NCBI RefSeq assembly: GCF_040807025.1
Contig: NC_090942.1
Coordinates: 82,069,987-82,133,986 of the forward strand
DNA length: 64,000 nt
Reading direction: 5' to 3'
From: Struthio camelus
Lineage: Eukaryota > Chordata > Aves > Struthioniformes > Struthionidae
Part shown: piece after piece, positions 42,701-51,535 of the stretch
Position numbering within the stretch: position 1 is the first letter of the stretch
How the letters are laid out: the number at the start of each line of letters is the position of its first letter
Program-made: the position numbers and the translations under genes
The notes under the pieces: generated by a model
Databases searched by the model: none
What the model was told of the DNA's origin: nothing
Seen by the model: the letters and a program-made list of their open reading frames with translations, nothing else

Positions 42701-43767
42701 ATGACAAACTGTCATTACTTTTAAGCACCATCCAAAATAGTAATTGAGGCCCTGCTATACCTGACAGATGCCATAAGCAGCTGTATTAATTTCTTAACCA
42801 CCGCTTTACAAGGGTAAACGGAAGCCTTAATTTCCTCCACGCCTGTACTAATACATGGTATAATGAATGACTTCTTGCTAAACATGTACTCATTCAGTAT
42901 TTACTCCTGTAAATTAATTCAAATTAATAGTGTTACGATTAAATGTTTGTCAACAAATTACTTGTTTTGGCACTTCAGCATGAGCAAAATGCACTTACAA
43001 AAATGCGATACATCTGATCACAGCTAAACCTTCCATATCCCCAGCCAAAAACTGCAGTGTCTGAAGCTGGAGCAATGTCAAGCAGCTAAGGCAAAGCTAA
43101 AAACTGCCATGACCATATAGGACCTCACCTCAGAGATATCAACCAACACAAGTATTTTGGAAGACAAACATCAAATAAAGAATAAAAAGTGCTCCACTGG
43201 AAATGTTAATAGATATTAGCGGCTGATCCTTTGTGAAACTGGCTTTCCCATTGCTTTCAATCAGATTACTCATGTGACAGTGGTTTTCAGCCTTGGAGCT
43301 AAGGTACTGTGATTTCTAGTTGATCACATGGACAGTTTCAAATATTTCTTACACCAAAAATTATGTGAAAATGTGGATACTTACACAGTAAAATGATAGA
43401 TAAAACACTTCCATCCACTAGGCCTCTCCAGGAAGTTGTAGACGTCTCCCTGCATACTAGTTTTAGCTAAATAACGGCCATAGAAACACTTTGTTGTGCA
43501 GGCCCTACGGATTTCACTTCCTGCCAAAGCTGACGCCTTTGTGCTTTCCTTGGGGTTGCAGGGAATTCCAGATCCATTATTCACTGTGGTGTCTGGATCC
43601 AGAGCAACTGAAGAGTAGTGCATATTGTTTAAGTTCCCTCTGACTTCCAGCAAGGTTGCAGACTTCCTATTTTCATCCAGACTACTTAGCTGGCAACTGG
43701 AGCTTTGAACTTGTCCACAGAGGTTGTACATTGGGTGCCCAACAGTTTCTCCATTACTATAGGACAT
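12637..43767 (-). CDS. KCNQ1-like voltage-gated K+ channel (Kv7 family), coding exons 1-2 only; rest left of window
   Basis: This is a Kv7 potassium channel alpha subunit gene of the plasma membrane, read leftwards. Exon 1 is 43767-43385 and exon 2 is 12727-12637, joined in phase 2 (GT|A, Val128). The 158 residues comprise a cytosolic N-terminus, the hallmark [18 protein letters not shown] (109-126), S1 ([19 protein letters not shown], about 129-147) and the S1-S2 loop ending [12 protein letters not shown]1 has [18 protein letters not shown] and ATGTLFWM one residue later, so numbering is offset by only one. The S1 and loop wording is KCNQ1's, not that of KCNQ2-5. The first ~100 residues differ greatly from KCNQ1: they lack its Pro/Ala-rich stretch and RRGS site. 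Exon 3 onward (S2-S6, pore, calmodulin-binding tail) is not found in the remaining 12.6 kb. It could be a KCNQ1 paralogue or, less likely, translocated KCNQ1 itself. Confidence 0.87.
13985..14936 (+). mobile_element. CR1 LINE 3' portion, plus strand
   Basis: The piece includes the RT end region with GTCCACAAATGACACCAAACC, then the characteristic GAGCGAGTTCAGCAGAGG, CTGAGGGAATTGGACTCGTTC and the tail ending CCTTTCCAACCTGAATGTTTC. It is about 950 bp, in order, with many substitutions and small deletions. The ATTCTATG-type terminal repeat is lost. It is an old, inactive copy in the intron, antisense to the channel gene. Confidence 0.88.
16290..16745. repeat. GC-richer unclassified block, possibly an old LTR or repeat
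   Basis: The base composition departs from the flanks. GTCCAGGGGCCA occurs twice (near 16458 and 16531), and CAATGGGCAGCAG and GGAGACTCCAGGTGAGG lie near the right side. No retroviral motif or protein match is seen. The 111-codon ORF across it has no recognisable domain. Confidence 0.3.
18276..18302. repeat. Perfect palindrome, 13-bp arms, 1-nt spacer
   Basis: AAACTTCATGGTA, C, TACCATGAAGTTT. It is exact over 27 bp in AT-rich intronic DNA. Confidence 0.92.
19222..19400 (+). mobile_element. CR1 LINE fragment, plus strand
   Basis: GTGGCCAGCAGGTCGAAGGAAG is followed by CTGCTGCTCAGCCCTCGG and a distorted form of the usual 'tactgtgtccagttctgggg'. This is the classic CR1 segment after the RT core. 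Similarity is strong for about 100 bp and then fades into the GC-rich block. Confidence 0.75.
19400..22010. other. GC-rich, low-complexity block of unknown origin
   Basis: It is 2.6 kb of C-, G- and CCTG/CAGG-rich DNA in an AT-rich intron. It contains several open frames by virtue of composition: 19733-20335 plus (200 codons), 21465-22001 plus (178 codons), and others. None shows a domain, splice-consistent homology or codon pattern I recognise, and overlapping frames on both strands are open, which argues for base composition. It starts in a CR1 fragment and includes an exact 42-bp tandem duplication. It may be an unrecognised retroelement or a locally GC-biased region. Confidence 0.4.
20984..21067. 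repeat. Exact 42-bp tandem duplication
   Basis: GCCAACAGGATCCTGGCACA... is repeated without a mismatch, with the second copy starting at 21026. The length is 14 codons. Perfect identity points to a recent event or gene conversion. Confidence 0.95.
22011..28263. other. Non-coding intron 1 DNA
   Basis: AT-rich with no exon seen. The only recognised element is the CR1 3' end at 25222-25315. Confidence 0.5.
25222..25315 (+). mobile_element. CR1 LINE 3' terminus, plus strand
   Basis: It shows the avian CR1 tail: GACCCTGCTTGACCAAGGGG, GACTAGAGGATCTCTAACGG, CCTTCCAACCTCAACCATTC, ending in the short repeat ATTCTGTGATTCAGTGATTC. It is strongly 5' truncated, as CR1 usually is, and is one of the better preserved copies here. 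Confidence 0.92.
28264..28626 (+). pseudogene. Ty3/gypsy-type pol 3' end remnant: chromodomain ORF (120 codons)
   Basis: The C-terminal half of the ORF (about residues 72-120) reads [20 protein letters not shown] followed by [15 protein letters not shown]. This is a chromodomain of the kind found at the C-terminus of chromoviral Ty3/gypsy integrases, preceded by a Pro-rich linker and VIVQGQP, as in those polyproteins. Cage-position aromatics Tyr73 and Trp94 and the structural Trp104 are kept. The usual third aromatic (after 'WKG') is Asp. No integrase core, RT or LTR is recognised nearby, so it is probably a relic. The frame is nevertheless open to a clean stop. A domesticated gene is a less likely alternative. 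The start codon is uncertain. Confidence 0.6.
28627..33549. other. Non-coding intron 1 DNA
   Basis: No exon or firm repeat is seen. Near 28778 the word TTAGGCTATGTCTATACAAT recalls the end of a common sauropsid DNA transposon, but the other end was not found. A 177-codon minus ORF at 29105-29638 shows no domain. Confidence 0.5.
33550..33925 (-). mobile_element. Ancient amniote CR1/L3-like LINE fragment, minus strand
   Basis: The plus strand shows the antisense series typical of an old amniote CR1: CCAGTGGTCCATCTAGCTCAAC, then GAGTTTGGGTACTTTTTGCG, CATGAATTTGACTAATCCCTT, GCCTCCACAACCTCCTATG, and AAGGACTTTCTTTTATCTGT. Order and spacing fit but divergence is high. No coding capacity remains. 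Confidence 0.62.
33926..43384. other. Non-coding intron 1 DNA next to exon 1
   Basis: AT-rich. Small tandem repeats lie near 34998-35076 (period 39) and 36582-36617 (period 21), and a GT-rich stretch at 38408-38445. Nothing else is recognised. Confidence 0.55.
34998..35076. repeat. Imperfect tandem duplication, period 39 bp
   Basis: CAATTTGTAAAAACATTAATG and CAATTTGTAGAAACACTGATG start at 34998 and 35037, followed by T-rich ends. There are a few mismatches, so the duplication is moderately old. Confidence 0.75.
43385..43767 (-). CDS. KCNQ1-like coding exon 1 (N-terminus to start of S1)
   Basis: The exon is 383 nt: 127 codons plus two bases. The ATG (minus strand at 43767-43765) is the first in the frame and begins [10 protein letters not shown]. 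The donor is ACTGT|GTAAGTATCC, a near-perfect consensus. Residues 53-60 (SVALDPDT) resemble KCNQ1 VSLDPR, and residues 96-128 align with KCNQ1's end of exon 1. The frame is open with no damage, so there is no sign of pseudogenisation. Upstream non-coding exons or the promoter cannot be placed. No CpG island surrounds this exon. Confidence 0.9.
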
Positions 43768-44419
43768 TCTGTAACGATGTACAGGTATTGCGAACCCTGA
43801 TCAATATTTAAAATCATAAAAGAGGGTATTGTATGTCTTCCTTGCCCAGGGTGTTCTCCAGTAGCTGATAAGATGACTTTCTGCTGCTATCATGGAACTT
43901 CTCCGTGGCACAAGAGTGTGAGCTGTCAGCCTGTCACCTGCTGTCACTCAGAGCCTCTGAAATTAAATCAGAAGAACATATAAGACAACTGACAAATGCT
44001 AGACACCAGAGTAAACTGAATACTGAAACAAAAAAGAGGTTAAGACTTCCAGAGGAAGAGATAAAATTAAGATTCAAAGTTACATTTGTTAAGAAGGAAG
44101 CTTAAAACTATTAAAATACTGCAACATCAGTACAGAGTTCTGTCTTGAGAGCTGATCCTATGATATTAAGTTGAAGAATTCCTGAGCTGTCCTGATTAGA
44201 GGTAGAACTGCGCTTATTTCCTGGAATGTATAAACTTGCTGTTGCCTGAAGCACGCCAGATGGATAGGGACCTTCAACACCTACATCTCAAGATATCTTG
44301 TCTAGAATGTCAGTGCTATAGAACGATTTTAACATCAGAATGAATTATTTCTGTCACCTCATGGGATCTGATCTTGCAGTCTACCGTGCTCAGGATGAAT
44401 TTTTCTCAGTAGTAAAAAG

Positions 44420-44496
44420 TAGGATCTTGTTTATACTGAATGTCACTGGCAGGAAAACATAGGATCTCGTTAATATTAAATGTCACTGGGAGGTTA
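44420..44496. repeat. Imperfect tandem duplication, period 40 bp
   Basis: TAGGATCTTGTTTATACTGA and TAGGATCTCGTTAATATTAA start 40 bp apart, and both continue ATGTCACTGG-AGG. There are several mismatches. Confidence 0.85.
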
Positions 44497-46699
44497 ATAT
44501 TTTTACAAGGGAAAAGATCAAAGACTTCTCGCCTGATACTTGGTTTTCTTCAAGTAGTTTAATATTTGCTGCTAACTTTGCTAGTCTCAAGGAAGTACCT
44601 GGGGAAAACAGAACAGAAAATAAGGCTCTTATAGCTCAGTATAAATTTCACAGGACAGACCTAAATTGCTGCTAATATACAAATATTAATAATAATATTA
44701 ATCATTTTGTCAGACTGAGAGCAGCTGTCTGTTTTCTGAAGTGACAATTTTTGTAGTGACTCCTTTCTTACTACCATGAAAAGCTTCCTTATCTAAAACT
44801 TTTAGCTCAAATGATACTGACATGCATATGAAAACATTAAAGGTGTCATTAAAAGTTTTGTTTAACTTCAAAGCGCAAGGCACTGCTGACATTAATGTCA
44901 AAATTATGGCTGTAATGTCATATCGTAAAGTACTGTGATATCTGCAATGAAAAGCCAGCATGCTTAGGGGTTGCAGCTGATTGCGCCTTTGTCAGAGGAG
45001 ACTCACACCCACATGCTGAGTTGCTAAAGCCTCTGAAGAACAGAATCATTTAAAGAGAGACAGAGAATTTCAGCCTTCCTCCCCTCTTTTCAATGAAGCT
45101 TACTTTTCATTATTGCTTGAAGATCCCTGTGTGTGAGCGGATAAACTGCCACTTTAGTATACCCAAACAAAGCCCTCCAAGTTACTCCATAAAATCCAAG
45201 TTATTCCTCAAAATATTTACATGGAGTAGTGGACTAGTTACAGAAGCTCAGAGCTCATTTCTCTGGTGATGGTAAGTTGGACCAATGTATTGCTACATTA
45301 ATCCCACAGCTTCTTTTCCCTTATCAATTCTCTTAATACTGAAAAGCTTTAGGGACCAAACAGCAAACTTAAAACATGAAGCCTTTCAGCCGAACCAATC
45401 TACAACAAGAACACGAGTGAAATACCTATCAGAAGCACATTCCCTCTATATCATTCATTTTTGGGTGCTGAGGCTACCTCGGCAAGTAATTGTAGCAGAA
45501 GTTGGCTACCCAGCAGCTACAAAGACGGTTACTTGAAACACATTTGCTAGCCTGCTTAACCAAAATGTGGAATTCCTCACAGTCAGAAATAAAGCCTAGA
45601 AAAACCTGAAACCATCTGGCAAACAGTACCTCCTCTCTCTTGTCGCATGTTCGTCTATTCCTCTTCTTTGCTGCTCCCTCAGCTCCATATGGCAGAGTCT
45701 CAGCGTAGGTGCAGGGATCCTGGCTGCCTGACTCTGCCCCGCGGCTTATCAAGTCCCACCCTTGCTAGCACAGTGTCCCTCCCTGTTATCTGCCTTATAT
45801 GGTTTCCCCTGGAAAAGACAGAGAAAGAACCAGGCTTACTTGTGCTAAGACAGGACACTTGTGCTCCTTCCTGTTGTCAAAATCAGCAGGCATGAATGAC
45901 AGTGCACTTTTGTTTAGGATCATCTTCCCTTCCCTTCCTGCCCTTTTCCTACCTGCATACAGATAATTGCAACAGATTAATAATGGCATTTCCTTACTTC
46001 ACGCTTGGAAAAAAAAATGAATTAGATGTTGGCTAAAGCTGAAGGCTTTACAGCAGCCGTTCATATTGAGTAGTCTAAATAGGCTGCCTCAGCTGTTTGG
46101 TTTTTGCCTCTAAGTTTTGGCAAAATCAAAACCAGCATTTCGTTACGTATTACTTTAACTCATGGAGAAGTGGAGTTTTCTATTGCTGTTGCCTTTTCTG
46201 AACCACTCTTTGTTTGTTGTTTTTTCTTTTTTAATTAATGTTAGAGGAAGGGAATCCAAAACATAACCATTCTGGCATTAGATTCCTGATTTCATTGTTA
46301 AATGTCCTAACCATGCTAAAAGGAGGTAAGTACTATTTTTTCTCTTTTTTTCCTCTTTCTTCCTTTTGAAATAGAAAATAGACTGTTGACCAAAATGCCA
46401 ACATTTCAGCATTTCATTTTCATATGAGTTGTTTCCCATGGATGTTCCCACGCATGTTTTCTGCAGTCATGCAGCGACAGAGAAAGAAAGCTAACTGTTA
46501 CATATTTTCCTTTGGCATTGGGGGAATGTTACTATTTTATGTGGTCTTCAACTTTTTTCATAACTGTTTTTGAGGTTGTAGTGTCTCTCATTCCTTAGAG
46601 TGACTAGCCCAGAAAGTTCTTACTTTCTTAAATTCCCAGTTATATTTCCATGCCACTGAAAAAAAATGTTCTTGGTATTTATTCTTTTCTAATATCTGT

Positions 46700-46835
46700 A
46701 GTCTGCTCTGTCTTACTCCTTCTTACTTCTCTAAATATCAGCTCCTCCAGAACATTGTCCTTGGCTGCTTTGTGACTCTCTGTTTATGGTGTACCCAAAA
46801 TTGAATACAGTATTCCAGATAGTACTGTAGGGGAC
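46700..46835 (-). mobile_element. Possible old CR1-type LINE fragment, minus strand
   Basis: GGTGTACCCAAAATTGAATACAG followed by TATTCCAGATAGTACTG is the antisense form of a frequently seen CR1 segment ('ctggagtactgtgtccagtttt...'). Divergence is high and the ends are vague. Confidence 0.5.
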
Positions 46836-49800
46836 CCACAGAAAAGGACCATTAACTGTCTGTAGCCATAGAAATCCTTCTCCAGTTTTCGCTCGTGCTT
46901 CTTCCCTGAAATGCTTTCTTTATCAATTAATACTGTCTCTGCTGTATTAACTTTTCCAGACAGTAATTTTCTAAATGCAAAATTACTGTCCTCACCTCTG
47001 ACCTCTCTTGAAATTAATTGTCCGAGCTCTAAATAATTAGTGAAAGCATCTAGGAGGAAAAAAAGTACTTCCAAGAACTTTCACAATATCTTGGATATCT
47101 TAGGATTTAAAGTTGTTTTACTTCAAAGGAAAAGCAGTACTCATCTTTATTGCAAATATGGAAATTTAACATAGTAGTGGCAGGTCTGAAACCACTGCAG
47201 AAATAGAACAGAAAGCATCTGACTCTTATTTCTTGACCAGGGAAAAGATGATGATTTAGTATTTAGATTATTAGATTGGACTTTGTAAGGTATGGACTCA
47301 TTCCTTCACCCTGACAAATGTAGCATATCACAATTTTGGGTCAAGCCTGATGCAGCTACGTACTGAGAGCATATCTTCCATACCCTGATACACCTGTATT
47401 TAGCACGATGCACAGCAAGCATGTAACATATAATCAAAAGGCCAGTGTGGCGAGACACAGGCTAATGCCTAGTTTTGAGCTACAGATCTGAACCCCTTCT
47501 GGCTGGCAAGGAGACACTTGTCAAGACCAAACCTGTCTGCCACTGCTGTCTTCATCACTGTTTCCTCTAGGTGCTATATTTTAGAAGAAAAGAGTCAACC
47601 AGTCATGACAGAAACATAAAGGAATAGTATGAAAACCAAACGCTAGAAAAGATTTGGGACAGTATATAACAGCTAAGGCTTGAAAAAACATTCCTGTGCT
47701 CTTCTGTTCACTGCAGGTTCCATTCTGAGGACCTAAACTTTCTATATGCAGTGCCTGAGCTCCTAAACATCCACTTTGAGTTTGTGAATTTCACTTCCAG
47801 AACTGGGTTCCTAAAAGTTAGACATTACTGAGTGCCAGGTACTGTTCTGCTTTAGCTATAGCATCTTTTCTTAGCCATGATAACGTGTAGGAACAGTTTC
47901 ACCATGATGTGTGGCTTCAAATGGTTGTACCCAGGCTGTCTGTAAGAAGCAAAGAGACAGTCTCTGCTTTCTGCAGAGCATTTTATCACATGCGAGATGA
48001 GTTGAAGCACTAAACTGCCTTTTATGCATGTAGGCACTGCTACATTCTTTGAGTATTAATACAGACAATCTACAAGGCCGACTGCCTGACCCAAGGCAGT
48101 ATCTAACAGTTCTGTAAATCTCCCTATTTCAGTGATGGAACTGCTGTAAGAAATGAAGACTGATCCCTTCAGTTATGGAAGCTATGCAGATTTTTCTGTG
48201 TTGAAACCTAAATGAAGAAATGGCTTCACTAGAAAAACAAAATAAAAAATTCAAGATCTTCAAAAAAGCCTGAAAAAATTAGTAACAGCTGTGATGTGAA
48301 GAGAAAATTGGTGTCCTATAAGCTATGTTAGGACTTATAGTCTAGAACACAGTTGCTATGCTCATTCTTTCTTACTAATAAACTCTATCCATTTGGTGGA
48401 AATAAAATCAATGAATTAATTAATTCACATTATCATTCTGGGGGGAACTTGTAGCAACTTCCAGTTTGTCTCTGTCCCCCCCACACTCCTCCTTTTTATT
48501 TTTTGCAACTTCACCAAAAACACAAGCATATGGACTGAAACTTTCCTTTGAAAGAAGTGTCTAGATGATTCTGTTTTTAACTGGTTGGTTAAAGAAACTG
48601 TTCAGCAACCTCTGACCACAAAACCAGGGAAAAATAAATAGCTCTTTAAAACTAAAAATATCAGCAACAAACATATAACAACCCCAAACTGAAAACAACT
48701 ATATGACATTCCTCCTTTTACTTATTCTGTTTCATTCATGTTTTTCACTCCTTCAGCCTTCCACCCTATCCAGAAGTGCTGGTTGTGATGGCAAATGCAA
48801 GGCCCCTATTAAATGTTCCATATAAAAGTATTGGCCGGCATGAGGAAGACGAAACCCAAAGGGAAGAATGAAAAGGGTATCAATCATTTGTAAAGTATCA
48901 TTTGATGAAAGAGTGCCTTCATTGTTCCAGTTTTCAGTCTGGAAATAATAAGAGCACTGTATACATCCAATGATATTGCCCACACTCCCAATTCCTTTGG
49001 ATACCCTCAGCCTACAGGAATGACAAGAGAGGGAAAGCATAACCACTTGTATATTGAAAGCATGCTTGGATTTACTTGCGTTCAGAGCATGTTTGCCAGC
49101 AAAAACCTAATTCAGCACCCTGGAGAGTGCAGAGAGTTCCATTTTAACTAGCCCCCACTTCCCCTCCCCAGTTTATATCCGTTCTGAAAAAAGCATTTGA
49201 CCGTCAATATTTAACTAATAGGGAAACTTAAGTTAAACACCCACAGTTATGTAAAAAGAATTTGACACGCGTAAAAGCTTCCAGATCGTGCCCCAAAATG
49301 CTAAATTGCACATATGTAAGCAAGGTGCATAGATCTCGGTTTTCTTCAGTCACTCTTGGTAAAAGAAAGGAATTCCTGCCCCTTCTTTCAAAATGGGTCT
49401 TTACAGTAGACTGCCTGTGAAACTGGGCCAGCATTTGAACTAATGTTTGCAAGCTCTTGTCTTCATTTGTATTTATTCTTAAATCAGTGATTCATATCAG
49501 TAAAGTTCTGGGCTAGTGTGTCCTGATACAAGATCAGTGCTGTGGGATGTTGAATGTCATTATGGGAAGCATCTCTGATGCAAAGATATCTGGATGTGAA
49601 AGGGATAACAAGATAGCATGGCAGAGCACAGGAAGCAGGACTGTGAGTGAAGAACAATGCTCCAGAACATTGTCCCTGTGAAATGCTTAAATGTGTTGCG
49701 TGATCTCATTATTTCAAAATAAGGCACCTTTTATGAATACTGAAAACTAAAGCCAAAATCCTGAAAGTTTTTTCTTTAATTAGTGCTATCTGATGGTCAT

Positions 49801-50931
49801 TCAGGGCTATGTGTGAAATCGTCGTTCTGTTAAAGAGGTCAGGAAGATGGGCATAAGCCATTTAGATCAGTGGAGACCACCATCTCCTCAGGCAGTCTCA
49901 GACAGCCTGCCCTTGCCTGCAATCTATTGCCACAGGCTGCTGCCTGTTTCTCTTTACTTTGAATCGACTTTGGCAACACAGCAATAAATCCTTTCCAAGG
50001 CCAGCCTAGGAACCTATGACAGCAGTGCATGATGCTTTAGAGGAAACACAAATAAAGACAGACAATCAAGTTTTCTCTCACTAAGATGAAACTCAGTAAC
50101 AAAATGTCACTTCTCTCCTTTTGGGACTAGCATCACAAACAACTCGGTTTTCAAGAGAATATTTCCAAAGCAGAGTTAAAAGCTTTAGGGGCCATGGGTT
50201 GTAAACAGAAGATAAAACCGTACCTTATGAAGACGGGAGAAGAGTGAACACCTCCTATGGTTTTACATTTCACCTCTTTATCTTGCCATATTTATAATTG
50301 CCAAATTATTCCAGGATGGGAAGAGATGAACAAAAGGAAAGGAAAGCAGCCTAAATTTTAGGTAAAACGTAAAATTTAACATGACTCTTCCTACTTGGCA
50401 AAGGGCAGAGCTCTGAGCAGATGATGGTTCCACAGTTCTCACGGTCCCTCACACTGGTCTTAGTGGAAATCCTCTAGCAGTGAAGACATATCGTGCAAGG
50501 ACAATGACAGCCTGTGAACAAAAAATAAAATATGCATATGCCTTTTTTACATCTGAACGATGTTTAAAAGCCATGTGAAGTTTTAAAAAGCTGTTAATTT
50601 ACATATGCATTTACTCATGGTAGAATGTTTTTGCAATTGCAGATAAAATAAAAATTCAGTAATCAAAGGAAAGTGATTTTTATTCATTGTTAGCCCTTTG
50701 CTTTTGTGCATTTTCTCTCAAATGTCAGCAGTTAAATATTTTCAGTGAATAAGCATCTATATCTATGTCAACAATGTCCTTATTTCAGGAAAGATCTTAA
50801 TGGTCGTATTAATTACTCTTAAACCAGCAGTTTCTCCAGGCAAGACTTGACATTCCTTATATTTAAAGAACGTTGTGGTGGGAATGACTCTACCAGTCCA
50901 TTTGTTCTCAGAGAAGACATCAGATTAACAG

Positions 50932-50957
50932 AAACTCTGAAACAGGTTTCAGAGTTT
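50932..50957. repeat. Perfect inverted repeat, 12-bp arms, 2-nt spacer
   Basis: AAACTCTGAAAC, AG, GTTTCAGAGTTT. The arms are exactly complementary. Confidence 0.92.
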
Positions 50958-51510
50958 TGTTCCTGTTTTTCTGAGTTCTGTTGGGTCAAATAGCTGTCCA
51001 GTGCTCATCTCTTAATAAGTAAGCATGCTTTCCATTTTCTCTGCTATACATTCAGCAACAATGTCATAAGTTCAGCTCACTTTTTTTTTATTTTGTGTGT
51101 GAAAATCTGAGATAAGCAAGTCACTTGTGAGGCTTAACACAAGTTCCACAATGTTTCAGGATGAATTTCACCTTTTGTAAAGAATATACACTGTGAGACT
51201 CAGTCTGTTAAGCTGGTATCTTTTTGGTACTTTATCTTATCTTCTAACACAAGAGCAGGGGAGAAGAGATCTAGAGGATAAGGAGGAAAGAGTAGACAAA
51301 GGAGTGTGTTTTCCTCTGTAGAAGGAACTCTGAAAAAGAATCATTCAGTTTTGGTACTTTTGCTCCAAAGTTAAACCATGTTTCAAATGCATTAATTGCT
51401 ATTAGATGAGTGCTGCACCAATGCCATTGTGGGCTGTCTGTGTTAGGGAAGTGTATGTCGCTCTACTGTTTTCACAGAGTGGTGATCTGCTTGGTTTAAC
51501 AGTTGTCTGG

Positions 51511-51535
51511 TAAAGACAAACAATGTTTGTCTTTA
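51511..51535. repeat. Perfect palindrome, 12-bp arms, 1-nt spacer
   Basis: TAAAGACAAACA, A, TGTTTGTCTTTA. A further partial copy of the same words (CAAACGTTGTTTACAAACAA) follows immediately, so the site has probably been rearranged more than once. Confidence 0.92.

Larger units (their letters stand above)
12728..43384 (-). other. KCNQ1-like intron 1 (30,657 bp)
   Basis: It is bounded by GTAAGTATCC (right, minus strand) and TTTTTACAG (left). It contains the CR1 copies at 14.0, 19.2, 25.2 and 33.6 kb, the GC-rich block at 19.4-22 kb and the chromodomain ORF at 28.3 kb. A very long first intron is also typical of KCNQ1. Confidence 0.85.
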
